DNA of 64,000 nucleotides from NCBI RefSeq assembly GCF_900199545.1, contig NZ_LT962671.1, positions 290,732 through 354,731 of the forward strand. The letters are read 5' to 3'. The translations under genes and the position numbers were made by a program. Shown here in pieces: positions 9,610 to 18,038 of this stretch (the stretch's first letter is position 1; each line of letters opens with the position of its first letter). The notes under the pieces were generated by a model. It ran no database searches, was not told the DNA's origin, and worked only from the letters and a program-made list of their open reading frames with translations. Source of the stretch: Raoultibacter massiliensis (lineage in GTDB: Bacteria; Actinomycetota; Coriobacteriia; Coriobacteriales; Eggerthellaceae).

Positions 9610-9804
9610 ATGTGCTACCCTTGCACCCATTGCAACAGATGCGGTCGCGAACCCAAGCCGGGGCTCTGTCCGATGTGCGGACACGAGAACGCACCGGGTG
9701 CTGCCGCGTGCGCGCGGTGCGAAATGGTATTTCCCCGACCGCCGGGGCCTTCGAAATCGGGGAGCGCGGGGGGAGGAAAAGATGCGCGCGGAAAAATCGA
9801 CTAG
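9610..9804 (+). CDS. Small Cys-rich (MCYPCTxCxRCG) double-zinc-knuckle protein
   Basis: 64 residues starting MCYPCTHCNRCG, with four CxxC-type pairs (CYPC, CNRC, CPMC, CARC) expected to bind zinc or another metal, and a Gly/Pro/Ser-rich tail. A homologue beginning MCYPCTQCGRCG lies at 37116-37331, directly behind a molybdoenzyme operon, which supports this as a real gene. No obvious Shine-Dalgarno precedes ATG 9610. Function is unknown. It is convergent with the XRE gene, 10 bases away. Confidence 0.6.
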   Translation: MCYPCTHCNRCGREPKPGLCPMCGHENAPGAAACARCEMVFPRPPGPSKSGSAGGGKDARGKID

Positions 9805-9814
9805 GTTCTTGTCG

Positions 9815-10030
9815 TCAGATTCCCTCGAAGAATTCGGAAAGCGACAAGTCGAACCCGCCCGCGATCCTTTCGAGCAGGTCTATGCTTGGGTTGCGCTCGC
9901 CGGATTCGACTTTGCTGAGGTAGGCGCGTTCGACGTTGACCATGTTGGCGAACGTGACCTGCGTCAGTCCCTGCTGCTGTCTCAGAAAACGTATCCTTGC
10001 GCCGATAGCTTTTCTCGTGGTTTTAGTCAT
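9815..10030 (-). CDS. XRE-family HTH transcriptional regulator
   Basis: 71 residues consisting essentially of one Cro/C1-type helix-turn-helix (RIRFLRQQQGLTQVTFANMV, then YLSKVESGERNPSIDLLERI). There is no sensor domain. It diverges from the LuxR gene at 10273 across about 240 bases, so it could control its own promoter or that of the LuxR gene. Targets are unknown. Confidence 0.88.
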   Translation of the reverse strand: MTKTTRKAIGARIRFLRQQQGLTQVTFANMVNVERAYLSKVESGERNPSIDLLERIAGGFDLSLSEFFEGI

Positions 10031-10154
10031 GGGGGAATGGTATCTTTAGCAATACGGGTAACTGTGTTCGATAGGACACAACTCCAGTTAACATTAGGAA
10101 ATGAGCATGTTTGCCGCTTAAGGGGTGGTGCGTCTGATTGCATTGCATGAGCTG

Positions 10155-10183
10155 ACATGTAAGTATGGTAATCACTTATATGT
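10155..10183. promoter_or_regulatory. Inverted repeat upstream of LuxR gene
   Basis: ACATGTAAGT (10155-10164) and ACTTATATGT (10174-10183), arms of 10 with one mismatch and 9 bases between, about 90 bases before the LuxR start at 10273. It is a candidate operator in the divergent XRE/LuxR promoter region. Inference from symmetry only. Confidence 0.35.
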
Positions 10184-10272
10184 TTGAAGTCCACTGCGTT
10201 GTCTCGCAGTCCAGAAAACGAGAGTGCCGACTCTCTCCATCACTGAATGCAATAACTGGGGGTAGATGTTGC

Positions 10273-11808
10273 ATGGAAAACGTATCGATTAACCACGTGC
10301 ACGAAAGCGAGCAGGCGGGAAAGAAGGTTCGGGAAAAGAAAAACGAGTGGCTGTTCGTCAATCCGTATCTCATAGTCGGGATCGTTGGCGCTTCGTTTTG
10401 CTTTTCATGGTTCTTCTCGATCATCCTCACGTCGAATTTCCTTTACTCGGAGATTGAAGATGTACGTCTCTATCAGGCGCTTCACATCGTATTCGCCGCA
10501 GCTCTCTTCGCTGCGTATTTTCTGGTTTGGAGGCTGTCGGGCTTCTTTCAGAGGCATCGGGGCCTGCTGTTGTTCATCTCTCTTGCATGCGGGCTTGCGA
10601 GCGCGGTGCCCGATGCGGGTCCCGCTTCCGTTCGGGATGCGGTTCTGTCGCTGAGGACGGTGTGCGCCGGGGTAGGCGTGGCGTCGCTTGCGACCCTTTG
10701 GATCGAATTTCTATGCGTCCACTTGAAAGACCAGGTACGGGTTGCGATCGCTTCGATATTCGTCCTTTCGTTCGTGTGGTATGCGGGAGTCATTCTGGTC
10801 GATGTGAGGTTTTCGCCGTTCGTTGTGCTCTCGTTCGTTTTGATTTCGTGTGCGGTCTACTTCTTCCTGCGCAAGCGCTTCGCCCTCATGGATGCCATGC
10901 CGTCCATCGATGCGAAAGAATCGGATTCTCGCTTGCTGATCACATGGAAGCCGTCTCTTCTCACGGTGATGGGGTCGGTGGCGCAGGGGTTTGTGCTCTA
11001 TTGGCTGCTGCAGGCGGAGTCGTACGTGCCCATGGCGCCGTTTTTGCTCGAGGGCGTTTCCCTTGTCGTGGTTCTGCTCCTTCTCGTCGATTCGCTCAAA
11101 TCCTTCGCCATCAAGGAGTCGTTCATCAGAAAGCTGTTCCTTCCCGTGCTCGCAGCCTGCATTCTCACTTTTCTCTTCATACCCGAGGAATGGCGCTACG
11201 TTCCCTGCCTACTGGCGTTCGGGTTCTCGCTGCTGCCGTACTCGAGCGCGATCTTCGCCACGTGCGAGCATATCGTCCGATGCGATCTTTCTTCGATACG
11301 CGCCTTTTCCTGGGCGCGGCTCTATGCGGCCGTCGGGCTCCTCATCGGACTGGGCTCGGGCTGGCTTGCCTTCACGAGCGAGGTGTTCGGCAGCATCACC
11401 CTCCCTGTTTTCGTGGTCGTCATCGTGATGTTCTTCATCCTGGTTTCGACGACGCTGAGCACGAAGAGCTACTATCCCGGTGAAGACGAGCCGGGCCAAA
11501 GGATCGCGCGCATCGGGGGAGACGGGGAAATTCTGTACGAGCACGTCGTAGAGCACGCGGTCGACGGAAAGAAGTACTTTCAGCAGAAATGCGATGCCAT
11601 CGCCGAACGTTACAGCCTCACGAACAGGCAAACCGAGGTGCTTCACCTGCTTGCCAAGGGGCGAAACGCCGCCTACATACAAAAGCAACTGGTGATTTCC
11701 CAACACACTGCGAAAGCCCACATCTATTCGATATACAAGAAGACGGAAACCCATTCGCAGCAGGATCTCATGGACCTGGTGGAGAACTACGAACTGGACG
11801 GAGAATAG
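10273..11808 (+). CDS. Membrane-anchored LuxR-family transcriptional regulator
   Basis: 511 residues from ATG 10273 (MENVSINHV). An earlier in-frame start at 10165 is less likely because it overlaps the inverted repeat region. About a dozen hydrophobic segments fill residues about 35-400 (first LIVGIVGASFCFSWFF). A C-terminal LuxR/GerE HTH (about 440-505) contains LTNRQTEVLHLLAKGRNAAY and HTAKAHIYSIYKKTETHS. Membrane LuxR regulators of this build are known in Eggerthellaceae, where they activate adjacent molybdoenzymes in response to catechol-like ligands. It is the first of two tandem copies ahead of the molybdoenzyme at 13516. Confidence 0.88.
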   Translation: MENVSINHVHESEQAGKKVREKKNEWLFVNPYLIVGIVGASFCFSWFFSIILTSNFLYSEIEDVRLYQALHIVFAAALFAAYFLVWRLSGFFQRHRGLLLFISLACGLASAVPDAGPASVRDAVLSLRTVCAGVGVASLATLWIEFLCVHLKDQVRVAIASIFVLSFVWYAGVILVDVRFSPFVVLSFVLISCAVYFFLRKRFALMDAMPSIDAKESDSRLLITWKPSLLTVMGSVAQGFVLYWLLQAESYVPMAPFLLEGVSLVVVLLLLVDSLKSFAIKESFIRKLFLPVLAACILTFLFIPEEWRYVPCLLAFGFSLLPYSSAIFATCEHIVRCDLSSIRAFSWARLYAAVGLLIGLGSGWLAFTSEVFGSITLPVFVVVIVMFFILVSTTLSTKSYYPGEDEPGQRIARIGGDGEILYEHVVEHAVDGKKYFQQKCDAIAERYSLTNRQTEVLHLLAKGRNAAYIQKQLVISQHTAKAHIYSIYKKTETHSQQDLMDLVENYELDGE

Positions 11809-11850
11809 GAAGCGATAGCGCATCGCGCGTCTTGAGAGCGGGTTGGTCAT

Positions 11851-13284
11851 ATGGCAGCGATCGAATCAAAGGGAGCGGCAGGGCTCGGTGCCCTGAAGCT
11901 CGGAATGGATGCTCTGGCGGGTTTCGTCGGGTTCGGATGCGTCATAGCATCCGTTCTCGGGCTCTACGTTACCGTGCCCGGGCTCGTGGCGGCAGATGGC
12001 GCCGATTGGCTTTGGATGCGGCTTGTCTACGCGGCGTCGATGGCGGTCGGGTTCCTGATCGTCCGGTTCTGCGCTTACGCCATAGCCAAGCGAAAATGCA
12101 CCGTGCTGCTCGCGGGGTCCCTCGTCGGTTTCGCCGCCATGGTCGGGGTGCTGTTCGTTCCCGCCGATTCCCAGCTCGTTCGCCTCTGCTTTCATTGCGT
12201 GATGGCCTTGGGCCTTTCGCTTCTCGTGGTGCAGTGGTTCTCCTACATATGCTCCCAGCCCTACCGCATGGTGCTCATGCTCGTTGCCGCCGGAATCGCG
12301 GCGGGCATTGCGGGGTGTTTGATCGAGGGCTACCTCGTTGAGGTTGCCGCGCGAACGATGCTGGTCGTCATGTGGGCGGTCTCGCTCGGATGCATGGCCG
12401 CCCTTGTGCGCTTCCGCCCCGACGACGCGCTGCCGCCCGTCATCGGCAACAGAGAATCTGACAAGCGCTCGAAAATCCTCTGGACTTCGACGATCATGCT
12501 CTCTTTCAGCAGCTTCGAATTCGGATTGGTCGTCAGCGTCGCTTCGGAAGCGGGGGCGGCGGCGCTCTGCCTCGGAGCTGCATTCTGCGCCGCCGTTCTG
12601 CTTGCGATCGATTGCATGAACAAGAGGGTCGTCACCGAGCGCGGCATGTCGCCGATAACGCCCCCGCTTACGATGCTGTCTTTTGTGGTCATGTTCCTGT
12701 TCGACGATATCGTTCAGATGATGGCGCTCTGCTTTCTTGCGGCGCTTTTTTCCATCTATACGGTTTTCGGCTGGGCGGCCATGGCGGAGCATACCCGCAT
12801 TTCGCGGCTTTCGCCCCTGCATACGTTTTCGAAGGCGCGATTTTACGATTACATCGCCATGGCATTGGGCCTTGCGTTCGGTTTCGCGGTGTTCTCCATG
12901 GCGCAGCATGGCGGGCTTCTGGCCGTGCAGGTGTCGGCGGTCGTTGCCATCGCCTACAGCTTCCTTGCGGCGTTCTGCCACAAGGCGCGGTTTCCCGAGG
13001 CGGGCGTGGAAGACGTCGGGCATGTTTCGCTTCCCGAGACGAAGGGGCTTTGGAAGAAGCGCTGCCGCGCGGTCTGCGAGCAGCACGGGCTTTCGGAGCG
13101 ACAATACGAGGTTCTCATGCTCGTCGCGCAAGGGAGAAACGCGAAGTACATCGAGCAGGCCTTGACCATTTCCCTGAGCACCGCGCAGACCCATATCCGC
13201 AACATCTACCGCAAGACGGGCGTCCATTCCCGCCAGGAGCTGCTCAACCTCATCGAAGACACCAAGCTGTACGGCGAAGACTGA
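11851..13284 (+). CDS. Membrane-anchored LuxR-family transcriptional regulator
   Basis: 477 residues with a polytopic membrane N-terminal part (about residues 15-375) and a C-terminal LuxR HTH (LSERQYEVLMLVAQGRNAKY, STAQTHIRNIYRKTGVHSRQ). It follows the previous LuxR gene by 42 bases and precedes the molybdoenzyme gene by about 230. The HTH is clearly related to, but different from, that of its upstream neighbour, so the pair are paralogues with probably different ligands or sites. Confidence 0.88.
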   Translation: MAAIESKGAAGLGALKLGMDALAGFVGFGCVIASVLGLYVTVPGLVAADGADWLWMRLVYAASMAVGFLIVRFCAYAIAKRKCTVLLAGSLVGFAAMVGVLFVPADSQLVRLCFHCVMALGLSLLVVQWFSYICSQPYRMVLMLVAAGIAAGIAGCLIEGYLVEVAARTMLVVMWAVSLGCMAALVRFRPDDALPPVIGNRESDKRSKILWTSTIMLSFSSFEFGLVVSVASEAGAAALCLGAAFCAAVLLAIDCMNKRVVTERGMSPITPPLTMLSFVVMFLFDDIVQMMALCFLAALFSIYTVFGWAAMAEHTRISRLSPLHTFSKARFYDYIAMALGLAFGFAVFSMAQHGGLLAVQVSAVVAIAYSFLAAFCHKARFPEAGVEDVGHVSLPETKGLWKKRCRAVCEQHGLSERQYEVLMLVAQGRNAKYIEQALTISLSTAQTHIRNIYRKTGVHSRQELLNLIEDTKLYGED

Positions 13285-13515
13285 TCCGGCTTCGTACTGG
13301 ACTGGCGGTATTAGGGATTCTCGGGCTTAGTCAGCCGTACTCATCGACGGGCGGCACGAGGCTTATCTTTCGGCGTTTTCCGAGGTCGGCCATCGTCAAA
13401 AGTTGAGTACGGAGGCGAACACCAAGATAGCTACGATGACAGTCTCTTTCGAGCCGAGCTATTCTTCGCGTCAATGGCGCTGTCATACGCCAGAGACGAG
13501 AAGGAGGAATGGCTC

Positions 13516-16008
13516 ATGGCTGATTATCAAGAATTCTTGGACAGCGTTGACCGCAAAGCCTACCACGAGGGCGAGGTTACGTGGGAGGAAGACGGATACA
13601 CCGTTACGCGTACCTACAACTACAGCGCTCCGGGCTGTCACGACTCTTGCGGAGTCTTGCTGTACACCAAAGACGGGAAGCTCGAGAAGGTCGAAGGCGA
13701 CCCGCTCGACCCGTATGCGAACGGCAAGCTGTGCATGCGATGCCTTGATCTGGAAGAGATGGTCAATCATCCCATGCGCCTGAAGTACCCCATGAAGCGC
13801 GCAGGGGAACGCGGCGAGAACAAGTGGGAGCGCATCACGTGGGATGCGGCCCTCGATATGATCGAGACTTACATCAAAGAGGAGATCGACGGCAAGGGCT
13901 TGGGGCGCGAAGCGATCCTCGTCGGCCACGGCACGGGCCGCAACATCAACTGGCAGGTCCCCTTCATCGCCGGCGCGTGCTTCAGGACGGCGAACGTGGG
14001 CGGTATCTACTTCTCCGGATGGTGGTGCTACATGCCGCGCGTATGCGGTGCCGCCGGTCCTTTGGGAGACTATCCGATCGTCGATGCGTCCGAGACGCTT
14101 CCCGACCGCTACGCCAACGACGAATGGGTGCGTCCCGACGTGCTGGTCGTATGGGGAAACGAGCCGCTCAAATCGAACGGGGACGGGTATCTGGGCCACT
14201 GGTTGAACGTCTGCGTGCAGGCGGGGACCAAGGTCATCTCGATCGACCCCGTGCTCACCTGGTGGGGCGCGCGAGCGGAGTACTGGCTGCAGCCGCATCC
14301 GGGAACCGATTGCTGCATCGCGCTCGCCTGGCTGCACGTCATCATGAACGAAGATCTGATCGACCACGAGTTCGTTGAGAACTGGTGCGCGTACTACGAC
14401 GAGCTCAAGGAGCATGTGCAGCAGTTCACCCCCGAGTGGGCAGCCTCGATCACGGGCGTCTCCGCCGAAGACATCGTGGCAACAGCGCGCATGTACGCGA
14501 ACGCGGATCGCGGGGCCATCCAATGGGGCCTTGTATTCGATGCCGGCACGCGTTCTTCCATGCACTGGACCGAAGCGGTTTGCGATCTCATGGCTATCTG
14601 CGGCAACATCGAGAAGCCCGGAACCCACGTGCTCGTGCACAACTCCTTCGACATCAACGCCGGATACTCGTCGGTCGATCTGTACGCCGATCCGCAGGCT
14701 CTTGAGCGGAAGTTCCGCAAGTGGATGGTGGGCGACGAGGGTCTCGATTTCGTGGGCATGTCGAACTGCGACGCCATGGCATCGGTGCTCGAGGCCGAGA
14801 AGATCCCCGCAACGGGCGAAGAGTATCCCATCAAGATGCTCTGGGCGCAAAGCTGCAATGCGTTCGCCGGACACGAGGGGCAGGCGCCGCGCGCATACAA
14901 GTACATGTCTCGGATACCGTTCATCGTGTACGCCGATCCCTTCATCACGCCGACCATGGTCGCCATCGCCGATCTGATCCTGCCCGTATCCATGTCGGTG
15001 GAGCGCGATTCGGCCCGTACGTGGTGGACTCCGCTGCGAGCCATGAAGAAGGTCACGAGCTACTACGAGGCGAAATCCGACGAGGAGATCGCGCTGTGGC
15101 TCGGCAAGCGTCTCAACCCCGAGCTGTTCGTGCGTTGGGACACCGCCGAAGATTTCATCAACGATTACCTGCTGACGGACTTGGCCGTTGTGGGTCCGGA
15201 CGGCAAGGTGAAGAAGGCGAACTTCTCGGCTGCAACCGATGACGATTGGGGCCATACCTCCGTCACCGATGACAGCGGTCCCTCCATCACGACGAAATGC
15301 CCCTATACTTTCGACCAGCTGGTGGCGGCGGGCGGACACGCTTACGATGAATGGAACGCCACGTACAACAAGCATGAAAAGGGCATGCTGCGTCCCGATG
15401 GGCAGGTTGGCTTCAACACGCCGTCCGGCCGCATCGAGCTCGTTCCGACGATCTTCCAGGCATGGGGAATCCCCCCGTACCCGGTATACACCCCCGCGCC
15501 CGAAACGTGGGAAACCACGCCGGAGGTTATGGAGGACCTGCCGTTCTACATGATCAACGGCGCCCGTTCCTACGAATTCTTCCATACCGAGCATCGTCAG
15601 GCGCCGACCATGCGCGAGTTCCATCCGGAGCCGCTGGTCAAGGTGTCTCCGAAGGCGGCTGCGGAATACGATCTGCATGACGGCGACTGGATCTGGATGG
15701 AGAACAACGAAGGCCGCTGCAAGCAGATGGTCGAGGTGTTCGAGGGCATTCCCGACGACTGCATTTCCGCCGAGCACGGATGGTGGAAGCCCGAAGAGGA
15801 GGGGGCGGCCCCGCATCTGCACGGTTGCTTCGACTACAACGTGAACAATCTGACACGCAACTTCCAATCGGGCCCTGGCGGCATCGGCTCTCCGATCAAG
15901 TGCACGCGTTGCCGCATCTACAAGGTGCAGGAAGGCGATGTCATGCCGGGAGTCCAGATCACGCAGCTGGGCGGTTGGCGCGATGACTACCAGCCCATGC
16001 AAGCGTAA
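13516..16008 (+). CDS. Cytoplasmic molybdopterin (DMSO reductase family) oxidoreductase, catalytic subunit
   Basis: 830 residues. Start ATG 13516 (MADYQEFLD) follows AAGGAGGA at 13501-13508 and matches the paralogue at 19518. There is no Tat signal, so it should act in the cytoplasm. A [4Fe-4S] motif C41-x3-C45-x27-C73-x2-C76 is visible; the last Cys replaces the Gly of the usual LCxKG. C171 in WCYMPR is invariant across the window's six paralogues and is a candidate Mo ligand (inference). Bis-MGD-binding stretches (HGTGRNINW, VWGNEPLKSN, DPVLTWWGARAEYW) are clear. The family includes catechol dehydroxylases of gut actinobacteria; the substrate here is unknown. Of the other five it most resembles the enzyme at 61124. 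A ferredoxin gene follows by 13 bases. Confidence 0.92.
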   Translation: MADYQEFLDSVDRKAYHEGEVTWEEDGYTVTRTYNYSAPGCHDSCGVLLYTKDGKLEKVEGDPLDPYANGKLCMRCLDLEEMVNHPMRLKYPMKRAGERGENKWERITWDAALDMIETYIKEEIDGKGLGREAILVGHGTGRNINWQVPFIAGACFRTANVGGIYFSGWWCYMPRVCGAAGPLGDYPIVDASETLPDRYANDEWVRPDVLVVWGNEPLKSNGDGYLGHWLNVCVQAGTKVISIDPVLTWWGARAEYWLQPHPGTDCCIALAWLHVIMNEDLIDHEFVENWCAYYDELKEHVQQFTPEWAASITGVSAEDIVATARMYANADRGAIQWGLVFDAGTRSSMHWTEAVCDLMAICGNIEKPGTHVLVHNSFDINAGYSSVDLYADPQALERKFRKWMVGDEGLDFVGMSNCDAMASVLEAEKIPATGEEYPIKMLWAQSCNAFAGHEGQAPRAYKYMSRIPFIVYADPFITPTMVAIADLILPVSMSVERDSARTWWTPLRAMKKVTSYYEAKSDEEIALWLGKRLNPELFVRWDTAEDFINDYLLTDLAVVGPDGKVKKANFSAATDDDWGHTSVTDDSGPSITTKCPYTFDQLVAAGGHAYDEWNATYNKHEKGMLRPDGQVGFNTPSGRIELVPTIFQAWGIPPYPVYTPAPETWETTPEVMEDLPFYMINGARSYEFFHTEHRQAPTMREFHPEPLVKVSPKAAAEYDLHDGDWIWMENNEGRCKQMVEVFEGIPDDCISAEHGWWKPEEEGAAPHLHGCFDYNVNNLTRNFQSGPGGIGSPIKCTRCRIYKVQEGDVMPGVQITQLGGWRDDYQPMQA

Positions 16009-16363
16009 GGAGGAACAGACAATGACCAAGGCGATTCTCATCAACTACGAGTACTGCACGGGCTGCCATTCCTGCGAGGTGGCCTGCAAGAAGGAGCTCG
16101 GGCTTTCCGCCGGGGAGTTCGGCATAAAGCTCACCGAGACGGGCCCCTACGCCTACGGGGGCAAGGCCGGCCCGGACCGCTGGGAGTGGACGTGGCTGCC
16201 CGTGATCACCAAGGCCTGCGACATGTGCGAGTCGCGCACGGAGAAGGGCAAGATGCCCATGTGCGTGCAGCACTGCCAGGCGTGGTGCATGTACTACGGG
16301 GAGGCCGACGAGCTCGTCAAGAAGATGGACGGCCAGACCCGCTGGGCGCTCTACACCAGGTAG
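16008..16363 (+). repeat. 356-bp perfect repeat, copy 1 (ferredoxin cassette)
   Basis: Base-for-base identical to 22093-22448 and 33060-33415. The repeat begins with AGGAGGAACAGACA just ahead of the ATG and ends exactly at the TAG stop. The flanks differ on both sides. Confidence 0.95.
16022..16363 (+). CDS. Dicluster [4Fe-4S] ferredoxin subunit (copy 1 of 3 identical)
   Basis: 113 residues. C12-x2-C15-x2-C18-x3-C22 and C66-x2-C69-x11-C81-x3-C85 (plus C89) give two [4Fe-4S] sites of the DmsB/HybA type. At 113 residues it is about half the size of DmsB, keeping only one cluster pair. It should pass electrons to the molybdoenzyme encoded 13 bases upstream. There is no export signal and no membrane anchor. 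The gene is 100% identical in nucleotides to those at 22107 and 33074. Confidence 0.95.
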   Translation: MTKAILINYEYCTGCHSCEVACKKELGLSAGEFGIKLTETGPYAYGGKAGPDRWEWTWLPVITKACDMCESRTEKGKMPMCVQHCQAWCMYYGEADELVKKMDGQTRWALYTR

Positions 16364-16372
16364 CGCCCTCTC

Positions 16373-16456
16373 GGGTGCCCGGCTTCGGGTCGGGCACCCA
16401 GATGCGGTGCAGTCGTTTCGATCGTCGTTTCTGCGAGTCGATTTCTCGCAGAAACG
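16373..16456 (+). terminator. Two successive hairpins after ferredoxin
   Basis: First stem GGGTGCCCG (16373-16381) with CGGGCACCC (16391-16399). Second stem CGTTTCTGCGAG (16426-16437) with CTCGCAGAAACG (16445-16456). Both are perfect but neither has a long T-run. They separate the molybdoenzyme operon from the MFS gene and may terminate or stabilise the message. Confidence 0.6.
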
Positions 16457-16563
16457 ATGAGAGTCATCTCTTCGAAAGATTCTTCATGGGGGGAGGAGGC
16501 GAGGATCGCTTGCCATGAAGGTCAAGCCCATTGGGGGAATTCAAAAACAATAAGGAGGAAAAC

Positions 16564-17838
16564 ATGACTACCGATATAGATGCTCGTAGCAAGAAGAGGG
16601 CGCTTGCGGTATTCGTTGGCTGTTGCGTCATGCAGGCGTTTGGTTTGGGCACTATACTGAATTCGTCTTCAGCGTATTTCGCTGTTGTGCCAGGAGCCGT
16701 TGGCCTCGGCATGGGCGAGTTCGCGATGTGGCTTACGTGTTACGGCATCGCTGCCCTGTTCGGCACATTCTTCGCGGGAATACTTATTCCAAAGTTTGGC
16801 GCGAAGACTGTCATATCAGTCGATGTCGTAATATCGGCTATTGCCGTTGCATGCTTCGCATTTGCGACTGAAGCATGGCAATTTGCCGCCCTTGGTGTGG
16901 TAATCGGCTTGTCTGGCGGTATGTATTTCCTGTATGCCACGCCGCTGCTCATGAACGCTTGGTTCGGCAAGAAATACCTTGGCCGTTATTTGGGCATTGC
17001 TCAGCTGTTCTCTGGAATTGGCGGAGCCATTTTCCCGCTCGTGTTCACGTCTCTGTTCGGTGTGATCGGGTATCAGGGAGTGTACTTCCTCAATGCTGTG
17101 CTGATCGCATGCATCTTGATCTTCTCATTAACGGTGTTCTGCGAAAACCCGGCGAAGATCGGGCTTCATGCATATGGTGCCGAAGAGGATGTCACAAAAG
17201 GTTCGGACGAAGCCAAGATTTCGTTCCCTGGCGTTCCTTTGAAGTATGCTTTGCCTACGCTCGCTTTTGTTTTGTGCTTTATCGGATGTGCCCTTTCCGC
17301 TTTTCCGGGCAGCTACAATTCTTACATTCAGGCGAACGCCGTTTCGGTTTTGGGCGATGGTTACCTTGCTTTCTCCGCAACGCTTATGACTGCTTTGCAG
17401 ATCGGTTATATCATTTCGACGTTCGTCGCTGGTTTCCTCGCTGACAAGATCGGCATCAAGAAGGTTACGATAATCCTGTATGCGATTCTGATCATCTGCT
17501 ATATTCTGTTCTCGTTCCTGAATTCTCCGTTCGCCCTTCTCGCATGCGCCTTCTTCTTCGGAATGAACAATTCTCTTGTAACGATCTCGATTCCCATGCT
17601 CGTCAAAGAGTATTTCGGCGACAAAGCGTATGACAAGATTCTTTCGTACTGCATGATGGGAGTCGGCCTCATGGGGTCTATGGGAGCTCCCGTTATCGGA
17701 TTCATTTTCGACAGCACGGGTTCCTATAGCGGCACGTTCATCGTCGGTGCTGTCGTCGGAGCCGTGGCTATCGTCGCGATTCTTGCCGCCTTCCCGTTTG
17801 CCAAAAAGGTCCGCGAAGCGCATTGGGCGAACAGCTGA
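16564..17838 (+). CDS. MFS transporter (OFA/oxalate-formate-antiporter-like)
   Basis: 424 residues, twelve hydrophobic segments. Start ATG 16564 (MTTDIDARSKKRALAVFVG) follows AAGGAGGAAAAC. The N-terminal pattern, with an Asn/Ser-rich loop after TM1 (GLGTILNSSSAYF), and LADKIGIKK between TM8 and TM9 fit the MFS OFA branch that carries small carboxylates. It lies between two molybdoenzyme operons, suggesting uptake or efflux of their substrates or products. Its codon use is visibly more AT-rich than that of the flanking oxidoreductase genes. Confidence 0.88.
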   Translation: MTTDIDARSKKRALAVFVGCCVMQAFGLGTILNSSSAYFAVVPGAVGLGMGEFAMWLTCYGIAALFGTFFAGILIPKFGAKTVISVDVVISAIAVACFAFATEAWQFAALGVVIGLSGGMYFLYATPLLMNAWFGKKYLGRYLGIAQLFSGIGGAIFPLVFTSLFGVIGYQGVYFLNAVLIACILIFSLTVFCENPAKIGLHAYGAEEDVTKGSDEAKISFPGVPLKYALPTLAFVLCFIGCALSAFPGSYNSYIQANAVSVLGDGYLAFSATLMTALQIGYIISTFVAGFLADKIGIKKVTIILYAILIICYILFSFLNSPFALLACAFFFGMNNSLVTISIPMLVKEYFGDKAYDKILSYCMMGVGLMGSMGAPVIGFIFDSTGSYSGTFIVGAVVGAVAIVAILAAFPFAKKVREAHWANS

Positions 17839-17888
17839 TGCCCGGACGACTTAATGCTCGATAACGACTTAGGGAAAGGGTTGCGTGT

Positions 17889-17978
17889 ATGAACACGAAC
17901 AAACCGCTTGTTCTCGGTGGGTTTCCGTGGGATACGGGACTTCATCTACCGAGCCGCATGTGGTTCATGCCCAACTGA
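17889..17978 (+). CDS. Possible short ORF / leader peptide between MFS genes
   Basis: 29 codons (MNTNKPLVLGGFPWDTG...) preceded by AGGGAAAGGG at suitable spacing. A GC-rich hairpin follows and then the Shine-Dalgarno of the next MFS gene. The arrangement would suit a leader peptide or attenuator, but there is no homology evidence. Confidence 0.25.
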   Translation: MNTNKPLVLGGFPWDTGLHLPSRMWFMPN

Positions 17979-17994
17979 TCCTTTGTTTGAGAGG

Positions 17995-18021
17995 CGCCCC
18001 CTGCGCGAAAACGCGGGGGGC
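17995..18021 (+). promoter_or_regulatory. GC-rich hairpin just upstream of MFS ribosome-binding site
   Basis: The GCCCCCTGCG arm pairs with CGCGGGGGGC (one G-T pair) around a short A-rich loop, ending immediately before TAAGGAGG of the gene at 18039. There is no T-run. It could modulate translation initiation of the transporter. Confidence 0.35.
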
Positions 18022-18038
18022 CTAAGGAGGTGTTTTCC

